Shown: positions 1-10,990 of the stretch, piece by piece
Position numbering within the stretch: position 1 is the stretch's first letter
Layout: each line of letters begins with the position of its first letter
Assembly: GCA_026168455.1 (NCBI GenBank)
Contig: JANSJX010000054.1
Location: forward strand, 62,001 to 126,000
Reading direction: 5' to 3'
Source: Theocolax elegans
Taxonomy: Eukaryota > Arthropoda > Insecta > Hymenoptera > Cerocephalidae
Length of the DNA stretch: 64,000 bases
Program-made: the position numbers and the translations under genes
Notes under the pieces: generated by a model
Seen by the model: the letters and a program-made list of their open reading frames with translations, nothing else
What the model was told of the DNA's origin: nothing
Database searches by the model: none

Positions 1-55
1 GATAAATTTTATTGATATTGACTGCTTTTTGCTTAATTGGTGTTGTGTGTTCTAT

Positions 56-56
<1 letters not shown>

Positions 57-94
<38 letters not shown>

Positions 95-97
95 TTA
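57..97. repeat. TTTA microsatellite
   Basis: An uninterrupted run of about ten TTTA units. The stretch from 1 to 360 otherwise shows only AT-rich sequence without a gene. Confidence 0.9.
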
Positions 98-365
98 AAG
101 AAATTCTATGATGTTATATAAGTACGATTCAGAGAAGAAAGGTAAAATAAGTTACATAACCTCAATCTTTGTGCAAATTTTAACACTGATGTTTTGCTAC
201 TTGCTTTTGCTTTTGATTATAGAGTGACACATTAGAGATACTATGGAAATTATGAGAAAAGCCACATATGTGCATTAATTTGACCAAATAGTGAGTAATT
301 ATATTTAGATATATATATATGCAAAATTGTAAAATGCTGGTGTAACAAATGATTGTTTCAATAAA

Positions 366-412
366 GGTATAGCCTGATGAGGATGGAGGACTTCCATCGA
401 AACGTCGCCAAT
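366..412 (+). ncRNA. hammerhead-ribozyme-like motif, copy 1
   Basis: The sequence shows CTGATGA (374-380), a perfect 6-bp hairpin (GATGGA / TCCATC, loop GGACT), then GAAACGTC. This matches the hammerhead core order CUGANGA, stem II, GAA, ACGU, cleavage base. The self-complementary ACGU could pair as helix III only between two copies, as reported for Penelope-like elements. One unpaired G sits before stem II. The upstream context AATAAAGGTATAGC is shared with the copy near 55,247. Activity is an inference. Confidence 0.5.
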
Positions 413-618
413 TAAATAAATTAAATGGTTAGTTCACTAAAAATCGATAAAAACGCCTCCTTTTGAACCAACTGCGTGGACGAATAGAACAAATTTATAT
501 CATATTATAATTACTTTTGTTTAATTTTTCTTAATTTATTTAATTAATAAAAAAAAAAGAAATCATTAACGTTTACATGTTATTAATAACATTGTAATTT
601 AATATAGAATTTAATAAT

Positions 619-809
619 TCACTCTTCATGTACATATTTCAATTTACTTTGTTCACTGAGTTTTTCACTTGACAAATTCATCAATTTAAAGATAAAGTAC
701 ATATAGGTACCATACACTACTCTAAATATACTATCAAAGAAGTCACCCGATAACACATCTTTGGGACCTAAATTAAATTTATATAATGCTCCAGTAACCA
801 TTCCACCGG
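619..809 (-). pseudogene. probable terminal exon or relic of a TIMMDC1/Tim17-family gene
   Basis: The minus-strand frame reads GGMVTGALYKFNLGPKDVLSG followed by about 40 residues ending in VHEE and a stop. The pattern (small residues, TGALY(K/R)xNxG, then G-rich turn) resembles the third membrane segment of TIMMDC1, a mitochondrial complex I assembly factor, or related Tim17/22/23 proteins. A strong splice acceptor (T-run plus TTATTATGCAG) sits directly before the first homologous residues at 809/810, so this looks like a last exon. An AATAAA on the minus strand lies about 80 nt past the stop. No upstream exons are visible in the window, and the later glycines expected of the family are missing, so it may be dead. 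Homology is by eye. Confidence 0.35.
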
Positions 810-1354
810 CTGCATAATAAAAAAAACAAAGCTTCATACAAATGAATTTCTTCAAAAATTAACGAATTTAAACAATATACATGAATGCTGCTCTATATCG
901 AATAAATAAATTAATTATATTGTTTCATATAGACAAATTTAAATTGTACCATATTTTATCACATTTACTTATAAAATATACGTCCCATTAATATTGTTTT
1001 ACCAAATATTCTTTAGAAGGAACATTAATGTAAAACAAATAAACTATATGGTTTTATATAAACATATGTAAATTATGTATATATGTATTTTTCTTACATC
1101 ACGTTACCTCTTCTTTCAAAAATGTGTTTTCTATTACTTCTTTCTTGCCAAATATTTTTTTTTAAATTTTTGAGATATTTGAGGAACAACACTTTTCTCT
1201 TCAATAAATTGATATTCAAAATATTAGAATAATATCTAAAATTTAACATCTATAAATACATTTTAAATTTATTATTAGAACATATATGTATATGCAAAAT
1301 AACAATTCTGCATACTATTATTACAATTCTAATTTTTATTGTTATTATTTTTGT
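810..1354. other. AT-rich stretch, nothing recognised
   Basis: I see no gene here; the sequence is low-complexity AT. Confidence 0.6.
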
Positions 1355-2545
1355 ATCGGGGTGGGTACTGGGGAAATGTAAGGCCCACGGTTAGGCCCAA
1401 TTTGTCCCAACTTACCAACCTTAAGTGTGCAGTCCCACGATACGGCCGGGAATCACTTTGACTCCCGTGCAATGCCGTTAACACCGTCAAACACCTCGTT
1501 TGGCTTAGATACGGTGTGTTGGGCCCTATGCCCAAAATTGCCAACTAGGATAAACACCGGAGAGGGCGGTATTCGTAGGATAGGACGGTAACCGGTAAAA
1601 CACTATCAACAATCGATATTATTCGTTAATCGGCGAGAAAGATTGTCTCGCCGAGTCAATTTATTAAATTACCAATTAAATATTAATAAATTAAGAATAA
1701 ATTAACATTAACAATGTACGGAGAGTCGTACCGATGACTACCTCCGAGGTCAGCGCGAAAACAAGTAGTTAAACCCTATTAACCGACGAGTTACGAGCAA
1801 CCGATCCGGGAATGATCGGCTGCTTAACCTGATGGCATACGTCACACCGTGTGACGTATGTATCTCTGACGTAGAGAGCTTTGACGTAGAAGCTTCCTAC
1901 GCCACGCGTGCCTTCTCTCGTGAAGTGGCTCCCGCGAACCACCGGCCTGTCTATCCGGGCGGGAATTGTCACGCGAGGGGGAAAGGAGGAACGCTTCCTC
2001 ACCTGGATCGTACCAGGTAAATCGGGACGCGAAATATTAGGTAGACACGCGGGTCTAAACGTGGTGCACCACTTACCGCTTGTCTAAATATCGCGCCTCG
2101 GCGGCAAACGACTGGGTAAAGGAGAGATAGCTCCTCCTCGTGCTTATCTCTCTCTCACTCCAACGATCGGGAAACCGGCCGACTCCTGGCTTCCTTCTTT
2201 CTATCTTTCTCGGGGCCGTGCTGCTCCGCACGCCGACGTGGAAGTTGGTGGGGAGAAAACCCTCACACCCACACACGAAACGCACCAGTCGTTGTTCACT
2301 TTTTACCGTCTTAAATTATATTCGGCAGTTGTTAACACCTTGTTGTTGCCGTGCGCACGCGAACTCTCTCTCTCGTTACTCTCCCCGCGCACGATACTCG
2401 CGCGCGTTCCCTGCACGCGCATCAATCTCGATACTCTTTTCGGTTACTCACCTGATCGGTAACTCGCTTACCGTTATATTTTATATAATAACAAAAACCA
2501 CCAACGGTGCGAGCGCGAAGCGCCAGCTATAGCTCGGCCTCCCTA
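1355..2545. mobile_element. GC-rich island, unidentified (possible LTR or leader of a lost retroelement)
   Basis: Base composition jumps sharply at about 1,355 and falls back at about 2,545. Inside are several strong hairpins: CGGCGAG/CTCGCCG near 1,632, a perfect 11-bp palindrome at 1,836-1,860, and repeated TGACGT/GACGTA half sites. The reading frames present (for example 2,140-2,532) have no recognisable motif and biased composition, so I call no gene. The sharp edges argue for inserted DNA. I found no second copy in the window to define ends. Confidence 0.35.
1836..1860. repeat. perfect inverted repeat with CRE-like half sites
   Basis: CATACGTCACA and its exact reverse complement are separated by CCG. 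Each arm holds a TGACGT core. Two more GACGTAG motifs follow within 40 nt. It could be a dimeric transcription-factor site or a hairpin in a transcript. Confidence 0.6.
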
Positions 2546-3887
2546 GTATGTTAAGGTTAATATTATATCTGAAGTATGACAGTCCCAAGCCTGTTTAATA
2601 GCAGAGGGAAATGTGATAAAAATTTCCAAACCATTTAAATTTCTACAAAAAACAATTGTAAGACTAATTCAAGTAATTTATGCTGTTCTTTTAAATGATG
2701 GAATCAGAAAATAGCCAGCGAAAATTTAGAGTTTTTTTAGAAGTTTTGATTTCTTTTTGTTATTTAATGTTTCTAATTCCGATTGTATACATTACGATCA
2801 AATTTTTTTTAATGTAAATAGGTGAAAGGCACCATCAACACATAACCATTTAGTATTATTGTAACGATCGTGCCTGGAATGTAATAGAGGTATAGCTTTT
2901 ACATATTTCGCACCACTAGTTAAAATTGTTTTTTAATAATCGCAATAATTTAAAAATATTGGATTTTCTTTTGGTATAATATCCCAAATAACCCAACTAA
3001 CCATAAACTACTAAATCGTGCCTAACTCGCTTTTGCGGTAAACGATTATTAAAAAATTAAAAATTATAATTAATCGTTTAATCCAAAAGGTTACTTATGA
3101 ATCACTCAATATATTATTAATGTTAATTAATTTTGGGTTATTGTAATATTGAATTATTAAAAAAAAATTAATTTTTCTGTCAAAATTTGTATTTTCTAAT
3201 AAAAATTAACCGTTTGGCTAATGCTGAAAAAACAATTCAAAATTCTTTACCCTGCGGTTCTAGAGACACGACCTGTGTCCCCTACTGAAAATATATATGT
3301 AATTAATAACATGCCGAAATATGTGTTTGATAACATGCTAAGTTACATGATTAATCGCACAGTATAACATGTGATTTAGCACGTGATTTTTCACGTGCCA
3401 AACAATATGATTGTTTCAATCCAAATTGGCATATGAAAAATCACACGCTTTTACACATATTTAAGTACGTGCTTATAGTAAAAAACAATTTAATATAATT
3501 AAATATTAATTTATTATAAATTTTTATTATAAAATTTATATAATTTTTTATAATCTCTGTGCAATACGCTCAATTAAATTTTCACCTTTATATTCCTAAC
3601 GAATTTTCATATTAGGTATTTAGTAAACCCCACTGAAAATAATGTTATGTAAGTAATGAAGTAACGTCATGAAATTATACAAAAAAACAAAAAAATGTAA
3701 TAGGTATTTTACTGTTCCATTTTTCTGAACACTCATCCATGTACTAACCATGATCAATCCTGCCTAACTTTTATGATCTATCTTCTTTTGGTATATCCTC
3801 AATGCTACATTCATAAACACTTTCAATGGTTTAAAAATCATATTTGTTGACGTGTTGAGAAAAACAAATGATCATGCTATGTAATTA
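2546..3887. other. AT-rich intergenic stretch with one dispersed repeat
   Basis: No gene is visible. The part from about 2,985 to 3,105 resembles 50,668-50,802: both have AATAACCCAACTAAC, ACTACTAAAT or CCACTAAAT, then CGTTTAA(T/G)CCAAAAGGTTA. A short inverted pair (AGCACGTGATTTTTCA / TGAAAAATCACACGCT) lies near 3,380-3,460. Confidence 0.5.
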
Positions 3888-4102
3888 TTTTTTTTTTTTT
3901 TTATTATTTTAACGTCGCTCTTTTTATGCTCCCAAACCGGTGCTAATCAGCGACAGAGGTCATACGATGTCTTGGTGAAGAAAACACTTGTTGAAAATAC
4001 ATTCCCCAGTGGTGCTTGTATCAATTGGCTGGGGCCGGGAATCGAACCTGGGACCTCCAGATTACGAGCCCGACGCCCTACCGACCGAGCCATCGCAGGC
4101 CT
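3888..4102 (-). mobile_element. tRNA-headed SINE, copy 1
   Basis: Read on the minus strand, the element starts with a tRNA-like head of about 70 nt with a good A box (GGCTCGGTCGGTAGGGC) and B box (GGTTCGATTCC), followed by a unique body and a 3' A-rich tail (the T-run at 3,888-3,902). It is flanked by the imperfect 15-bp target duplication CATG(C/T)TATGTAATTA at 3,873-3,887 and 4,103-4,117. The copy at 4,957-5,166 has the same structure. It should be transcribed by RNA polymerase III and mobilised by a LINE; that is known for the class, not shown here. Confidence 0.85.
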
Positions 4103-4215
4103 CATGTTATGTAATTAATTGAGGTTTATAATTTGTATTATAATTAATTCTGTATATTAAAAACAATATATTTGTATAGAGATTAAAATTTAATTGAACA
4201 TATGTAAATAGACTA

Positions 4216-4737
4216 TTGTTTTTTTATACTTACTTTAATATAAACTCAAAGAGAAAGAAAAATAATGGATGGAGTGAATAATTGATTAATTAATGAACAA
4301 AACACAATGATTTTGCGAAAACAAAACACCCTTGCTTTGGCGTAAAAACCCTCACGGTTTTGAGGGAAAAACCGAAGCAAGGCAATTATTTATTTAAACT
4401 TATCTAGAGAAATTAAGAAAAAAAAAATACAAATCGAATGGTCAATTAAATAACGCACGAGCGCAATTCGTTATACAATTAAACTAACGCGATATACAAA
4501 GATGCAACGCCGCAATATACGCTTACCTGGGCTCAAAGGCAGCACGCGCTATGTCGCACGCAAATAATTGCCTTGATCCGGCTTTTCCCTCAAAACCGTG
4601 CGGGTTTTTACGCCAAAGCAAGGGTATTTTGTTTTCGCGAAATAATTGTGTTTTTTTCATTAATTAATCACCGATTCACTCCATCCATCCTTTTTCTATC
4701 TCTTTCAGCTTATATTAAAGTAAGTATAAAAAAACAA
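4216..4737. mobile_element. inverted-repeat (foldback) element, 522 bp
   Basis: Two nearly identical arms of about 175 bp (4,216-4,393 and 4,563-4,737) face each other around a 170-bp spacer. The termini read TTGTTTTTTTATACTTACTTTAATATAA. CTA precedes the left end and follows the right end, a candidate 3-bp target duplication. No transposase is encoded, so this is a non-autonomous element. Open frames inside are palindrome artefacts. Confidence 0.8.
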
Positions 4738-4788
4738 CTAAATAAAGAAAATGTAAATATTATTATATTTAACACTAATTTATTTTAA

Positions 4789-4935
4789 CCTTTAGAGCGC
4801 CGGGATACGCTTCCAGGCGTAAGGGGTCTGACTCACCAACATTAACTTAATTTGGCCCTAACTTAGGAACCTTAGACAACATTTCTACAGAAAAATGCGA
4901 TTTGCAAATTTTTCAAAACCGCGGCGCTCTAAGGG
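4789..4935. mobile_element. piggyBac-type MITE, 147 bp
   Basis: TTAA flanks both ends (4,785-4,788 and 4,936-4,939). The termini are CC(T/C)TTAGAGCGCCG in inverted orientation. TTAA duplication with CCC-like ends is diagnostic of piggyBac-mobilised elements. It is too short to code. Confidence 0.8.
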
Positions 4936-4956
4936 TTAAGGAGATGTAAACCCATT

Positions 4957-5166
4957 TTTTTTATATTATTTTAACGTCGCTCTTTTTATGCTTCCAAATC
5001 GGTGCTAATAAGCGACGGAGGTCATACGATGTCTTGGCGAAGAAAGCACTTATTGAAAATACATTCCACAGTGGTGCTTGTATCAATCGGCCGGGGCCGG
5101 GAATCGAACCTGGGACCTACAAATTACGAGCCCGACGCCCTACGGACCGAGCCATCGCAGGCCTCT
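4957..5166 (-). mobile_element. tRNA-headed SINE, copy 2
   Basis: This is the same family as 3,888-4,102, with the tRNA-like head on the right and the A-tail (plus-strand T-run) on the left. An exact 13-bp target duplication ATGTAAACCCATT is at 4,944-4,956 and 5,167-5,179. The two copies differ by scattered substitutions, so they are independent insertions. Confidence 0.88.
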
Positions 5167-5280
5167 ATGTAAACCCATTAAAACAGAAATACTATTTATT
5201 AATAGAGTAAAAATATATAGGGTAATCCCATTAACAGAAATACTATTTATTTTTTCTTAAAGGGAACCGTATACTTTATC

Positions 5281-5310
5281 GAAAAAATGCTCTGTAACGG
5301 TGTTGTATTT
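5281..5310. repeat. direct repeat, left of R1-type LINE
   Basis: The 30-bp sequence GAAAAAATGCTCTGTAACGG...TTGTATTT recurs in the same orientation at 11,076-11,106 with three differences and one indel. The pair brackets the LINE and may be a long, old target duplication. Confidence 0.55.
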
Positions 5311-6084
5311 ACATTAAAGATATGTATTCTATGACTGTATTAGAGCCTTTCCATAGGGCAACATTGCACCGTCTAGCTGACAGTATTTGATTGCCCTGGT
5401 TCCTCCGTCTTTCGACTTTGTCAACCCCTCAGGATCAAGTAGTTTTGTTCTAAATGATCCCAAGCGTTTCGAATTCGATTCGGTATTTCGATAACTTTTT
5501 AAGTTATGAAAGTCGTCAAGAGTCGCCTTTGGGATCGGTTTACCGCGATCGGAGGCCACTTGAACAGTGTACCGAAACTCGTTACGATGGCCTACCGCCT
5601 TGCGACGGCTAGCCTAGAGTCGTAATTCTCGGTGAGAATGCGGCGGTGTTTAGCTCCCCGCCGTCGTCCGCTTTCGAACATAACCGGCATCCGGGTCAAC
5701 TTCGCTTCACCCGTCAAGCCTGCTTGCAACCACATACCCCGCAGAGTCCAATCCAATACTGGGGACACGCTAGCGTTTCACTTTCAACTCAGAGGTACGC
5801 CAACGTGGGGCTCGGTTCCCAGTCCCTCGGTACCAGAGTAAAGTCATCCTGGTCCAATTGTCGACATGCCGAAGCACATCTTCCTATTACTCCCCGGATC
5901 CCCGGGGAGGTTTTGCGGTAGGTGGCCTAACGTTCGAATGAATGCAGTTTGCAGGAGAAATTCCTTTGCATTCCGTGAAGCGTTAGATCCCTCTGTTCTC
6001 GTCGTTCAGACGAGGCCGTTCAATTCAAGGGTTCTAACTATTCCACGATGGGATTCGACTGGCGTTCCCTGTTGAGGGAAGCCC

Positions 6085-6891
6085 TTAAGGACTCTGTACG
6101 GACTGGAGAGTCTGATGAGACAGTCTGACCAGCTTCACAGTACAGTGCTTCATACATGATTGCCAGGGGAGTGGCCGTTTCCTCGAAACATCCGCTCTTT
6201 GACTATCACACGGGTTAGGCATCTTTGGAGTCTGGGGTTGGTCTCTGGAGTTGTCCTCAAGTATCAGCTTGGAAGGTTCTATGTACCTTTTGGCAAACTT
6301 GTTGAATGCTTGGTACAATTCCCGGCTACTCACTAGTAAACTTGGTTCGCATGGCCACGTGTGACCATGTTGCCGGACCAAGTCCACCAGAGGTTTCCGG
6401 ATCTCGACTACGCAGGGACGATCGAAGAGTATGTGGTTAGAAGTTTGTTCCTCTCCACATTCACATCTCGAATCTTCGCTCAACCCGAAACGGTTCAGGT
6501 AAGACTTAAAAGATCCGTGTCCCGTTAGGAACTGCGATGTGTAGTGGTTAGGCTTTAACCACCCCTTTCGCATCCTGTCATCAACATTGCTGAAATACTT
6601 GTGTGTCTCTGAACCTTTGCCCGTAGAATCCCACCTTCTCTGCCATTGATCCATGATTTGCTTTCGAACTTTATCTTTCTCAATGGCAGTCGGATCTTTC
6701 GAATTTCCACTTCGGCTTCGTTCGACTGGTTCATCTGACGGTTGGACAACTTCGCTACGCCTGATATGGTAATGAGCGACCCTCTCATCTAACAATAAGT
6801 CGATGGGAGGAGAGGCAGAGATCACCTGAAGTGCCTCATGGGAGACAGTGCTATAAGCTTTCAAAGTCCAGACTAGGGTCCTCCTTTGCAA
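6085..6891 (-). pseudogene. R1-type ORF2, C-terminal part with zinc finger
   Basis: This 268-codon frame carries FLTGHGSFKSYLNRFGL followed by C-x-C-x8-H-x5-C (CECGEEQTSNHILFDRPC). That is the cysteine-rich terminal domain that follows RT in R1 and related LINEs, thought to bind nucleic acid. It continues the frame series 9,616 to 7,005 after a break. It has no start of its own; it is part of a broken ORF2. Confidence 0.75.
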
Positions 6892-7004
6892 AGTAGTAAG
6901 GATTCTCCTGCTGTGACTATTAGCCCTGTTCCATCATCCTGCCGCAGCGTAGGCGACAATTGGGATGAAGAGTCACTTATATATCAGACTGAGGGATTTT
7001 TCTT

Positions 7005-7265
7005 TCATCCCCCAATTCGCGCCAGAGAGGAGATGTCGAACCACTTTTTCTGCACGTTTTTAACGTGCTGAATGACTCCAAATCTAGGTTCGAACGTGAC
7101 GCCCAGGTACTTCATTTCTTTAAGCACACAAATGTTTTGGCCTCCCAGTTTAACTATGGGAGGCTTGCTTGAGTTAAGTTTGCCTTTCAATAATAACATT
7201 CCCGACTTGGGGATTGATACTTCCAGTTTGTGTAAGTTGCACCAGTTCTCGACAATGTTAATCAT
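7005..7265 (-). pseudogene. R1-type ORF2, RT thumb fragment
   Basis: The frame reads NWCNLHKLEVSIPKSGMLLL and EMKYLGVTFEPRFG, the RT motif 6/7 region (W-C...L-n..K...L and YLGV) that follows the YADD box. It overlaps the end of the preceding RT fragment by four bases in another frame, so one frameshift separates them. Confidence 0.75.
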
Positions 7266-7756
7266 ACACTGCGCCTCTGTTTCAAGGTGACGCCGGCTTT
7301 GGCTTCAACAATTGTTATAATGTCGTCGGCATATGCTATCGAATTGAAGCCTGCGTCATGAAACTCTTTGAGTAGGGTGTCATAATCTAAATTCCATCCA
7401 AGTGGACCGAATATAGACCCCTGTGGGCAACCTTTAGTTACTTCCTTTCGTGCTTCGTCGTACGTAACTCTCATGCTCACCGTTCGATCTTGGAAGTAAC
7501 TTTGTATAAGGTTACAGACGTTTGTGGGGCATTGTCTGTCTTTAAGCTGTTTCAAAAGACTAGGCCACCACAAGTTGTCAACAGCCCCAGAGATGTCGAG
7601 TGGGAACGCTAAAACGTAGTTGCACTGGCTTTCCTCTACTATTTGCGTCAGCCTTATTATCGCATCTTCCGTCGACTTTCCTGGTGTGAAACCATATTGG
7701 TCAGTCGACGTACTGATGTGTGTGCGCTCCAATGTTTGTCCTGACTCCGAGTTCAC
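7262..7756 (-). pseudogene. R1-type ORF2, reverse transcriptase core fragment
   Basis: RT motifs appear in order: QYGFTPGKSTEDAI (motif 2a), FPLDISGAVDN (motif A, with F to V damage in the usual SGAFD), KGCPQGSIFGPLGWN (motif B) and SIAYADDIITIV (catalytic motif C, both aspartates kept). The fragment is out of frame with the endonuclease part upstream (7,817) and the thumb part downstream. Confidence 0.85.
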
Positions 7757-7816
7757 AGGCTGTTTTAGTCACTCTATAATGAGCCTTTCCAACGTTTTGC
7801 CCATTATGCTTAGTAA

Positions 7817-9616
7817 TCATATGGGCCTGTATGACTTCACAGCCTGCTCATCTTTGTCAGGAGCTTTGAGCAACGTAATCAGTATTCCCTCTTTCCATCT
7901 CTTTGAGAAGACACCATACTTGAGACAAGCATTGTATAATTTGTCAATTTCGTCTAGCAGTAGAATTGCATTTTTAAGTACCTCAGCTTCAATTCTGTCA
8001 GTACCTGGACTCTTCCCGCTTTTATTGGTTCGAATTACTTGAACCATTTCAAGCCGGGTAAATGGAGGTGCCTCACTCGAGATATATTCTTCCAGGCAAG
8101 CCTGTCGGATCTCCTGGTGAGCATATGTCTCTCCTGATTTGTCATCGTCTGGTGCTAACTGCTGGAGCAGAGATTCGCACGTTTCCTTCCAGGTAGTTGT
8201 CGATCCGTTTATTCCTGTCACAGTATTGAGGGCTTTGGTGGTGCTCATCATGCCCAATACAACTCGGTACGGAAGGCTCCATACGTCTTTGTTGCCTTCG
8301 AGCGTGATATAGCTCCTCCAGCTCCTCTTTCTGGACTTACTTGTTTCAGACTTATATTCTCTTTCAGCTTTTCTTGCGAGGTAGAGCATATTGCTCTGGA
8401 GTCTTTGTGATCTGGTCTCAGATGTCCCGCTTCTCTTCCTCTGGTAGAGCCATCTGCGTTCGAGTCTTTTGGTTCTACATTTGAGGTGTGTCAGCCGTGG
8501 ATTCCACCATGGGGCGGATTTGGAAAACCGCCTCTTCGTGGGGATCGCCTTCTTACAAGCATTAATGATTGATTCTTCGAGTTTGTCGGCGTAAGTGTCG
8601 ACATCCTCTTTAGAATCTATCTGCAAGTCCGATAGGCGCGTCTTTTCGACTTTTAGAGCCTCTTTGAAGACTTCCCAGTCCGCTTTTCGGATATTGAAAC
8701 GCGGTTTCATTATCTTTACTTGGCGAGTCGGTTGTCTCTCAAAGTCCAATGTTATGGAAATAGGTCTATGATCACTCGTGCTCCAGTCCTCGACCTTCCA
8801 TTCGGTTATGAGGTGGCTTAGGCTCTCGGTCACGAGTGTTACGTCTATGAAGGTTTCCCCTCTCACGCTTACACACGTGGCCTGCTGCCCTTGCCGGTTC
8901 ACAACCGTGAGGTTATGTTCCAGAAAAAAGTTCTCAAGTAGTTGTCCTCTGTCATCTCTCGTTGGCGGCTCCCACCAAGAAGACTTAGCATTCGCGTCCA
9001 TTGCTATAAGGACCTTTTGGTCTTTAAGCTCGGATAGAATGAGTCCAAGCTGCGTCAGATATATCCCTATGGGATCTCTGAATTGGCAGTATAAAGTGAC
9101 CACATAGAAGTTGCCACAGCGACCGCTCACCATTGAGCATACGCAGTGGCTGGTGCAGAGCTGGGAGATTCGTGTGTACGTGAGGGTACCAGAGCTATAT
9201 AAAATAGCTGCCGAGGGTTTTTCCTCGGGCTTGGTCCCTAGTATCGTACCAATGCTTAGTCCAATCCCCGAAATACATCCTCTAAAGGAGTATGGTTCTT
9301 GAACCAAAGCCAAATCTACTCCTGCTCTGACCATGTGTTCGCGAGTTTCGTCTGTGACGTTTCTCGCACGAGTCATGTTTAGTTGGAGGATCTTAACTTT
9401 CAGGCCTCCGTTAGAGCTTGACTCTGTCGGAGGCCCGTCCGTACGAGTCCGACTCCTAACTAAACTTTTTCGATCGACAGGGTTTGTGTCCAGGCGTGCC
9501 GCTTTGAAGGGCCCTTTCGTCGATCCACCCTTTCGCTTTCGAGGACGCTGCCGTTCCTTATTGGAAGAGGGCATCTTTTGATAGTAAGCGCTTATTAGCG
9601 GTCCACTCAAGTGCAA
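7817..9616 (-). pseudogene. R1-type ORF2, AP-endonuclease plus start of RT
   Basis: This 599-codon frame begins with a basic stretch. From about residue 72 it has an apurinic-type endonuclease: ILQLNMTRA, LVQEPYSF (catalytic E), AMDANAKSSWW, and TSDHRPISITL (catalytic SDH). The QEPY signature is characteristic of the R1 clade. From about residue 530 the RT begins (KSPGTDRIEAEVLKN, LLKAPDKDEQAVKSYRPI). The frame stops at 7,817, and RT continues in another frame about 60 nt on. In a working element this enzyme nicks target DNA and primes reverse transcription from it. This copy cannot make full-length ORF2. Confidence 0.85.
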
Positions 9617-10990
9617 TTATCTCCTAAAATTAAAAAACGTTTAAAGATTTCTGGATATCCCCCACAAGATATCGAAAATAGCGTTGAAAATACGCGAGTG
9701 CCGGGTCCGTACGGCTGGAGAGATTCTTCTTAAGACTAAACTTATCGTTTCCTACTATGTACAATATTTACAAACCTTATATTACCTTACATCTACTATT
9801 TATAACTTACACCTACTCGTCTCTTTGAGACAGAATCTGAAATCTTGTTTCGTGCATTTCTTTTCATTACCCAATGGAATTTTTTTTTTGAGTTTGTTTG
9901 GATTATCCAAAGGGTTCAAATAGTGCACTGATGGATAATCATCTTGATTTCATATTCCATCGTTTGATCAAAGTAGAATACTCTCCATAGAAATCTTTAT
10001 ATTTACAGGGCATTAGGCCAACCTCACTTTCGCAACCGGGTCACGGCTGATTGCCGCTCCCCGGATCTCTATTATTTACAAGATTAATTGCATCTCGAGT
10101 TTATCTGCATTTGGCAGTTCTTTTATGTACAAGATTCAGGCTAGGTATGGTTGCCTGCCTTTAAGCGTCATAATCGGGTATTTCTCTCTGTGGTACTTTA
10201 TTTGATGAGACTCGCCTTGGCAAACTGCTCAGGCTTTAGATCGCACTGGAATGGAATAGAGATTCTCCTTAGTTGGCGTTCGAGAATCTCCACAGGGTCC
10301 ACGTAGCACCCATCGACTTCCATGCTTTCGAAATTTCCAAGTGCTAAACTGGTTCAGTTTGAGTTACCCTTACTTCTTGGTCTGTCCGATCGCTATCCTT
10401 TTATGCTACCTTTCGAAAAATCTCCTGAAATGGAAAAACCCACCCTTACGGGTGGGTGATGAGCTCATTGTCCGAAGACCTGAGTTCTTAGCTAGGATAG
10501 TCTGGAGGCTGTCATAAGGGAGCCCAACTCTTAACTGAGTGATTGAAAGGCTTAACTTCTTCTCGAGGGCCTTCGGCAAACCTACTAACCCTTGCTTAAA
10601 GAAATCGACCTGTATTTGGTTGTTCAACCCTACATTATGCTTCGGAGGTTCCTTGCTTTTGGGAGCTGCTATGACTCCGGCCGAGGCCCTTTACCCACAG
10701 TGGTGGACCCATCACTTGCTAGGCGATAGGCGGAAATTTATTATCTACCCGAGTAAACCCGAGTTACGTGGACCATTTTCACGAAACAACTTTCTGCACA
10801 ATGCTGGTTTCCCCCCTTTCGAGGCATGTGGAACGTATTACTAAGGAATTTCCCCTCAGTTGATCTCCTGCTTTGGCTTGCCAGAGACTGAGTTGAGTCC
10901 TTAAGGTACGCTGAACTCCACAATGATTTTCGAAGGCATTTTTACGCTGTTCCCACCCCGGTATACACCGAGCCGGAACAAGATTTTTGA

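Larger units (their letters stand above)
5311..10990 (-). mobile_element. degenerate R1-clade non-LTR retrotransposon
   Basis: A GC-richer block of about 5.7 kb contains, on the minus strand, the order endonuclease, reverse transcriptase and C-terminal zinc finger typical of R1-clade ORF2, broken by frameshifts. Length fits an R1 element (5 to 6 kb). The 3' untranslated part is 5,311-6,084. The segment 9,617-10,990 should hold ORF1 and the 5' end, but I could not recognise gag zinc knuckles there; the frame 10,406-10,627 is a possible fragment. No A-tail is visible at the 3' end, which is common in this clade. Confidence 0.8.

Noticed and set aside
2140..2532. 130-codon open frame in the GC-rich island
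   Set aside because: Composition-driven (Leu/Arg/Ser/Pro), overlapped by other frames of similar quality, no motif.
5646..6075. Plus-strand frames in the LINE 3' region
   Set aside because: They lie opposite the LINE's coding strand in its 3' untranslated part and show no motif.
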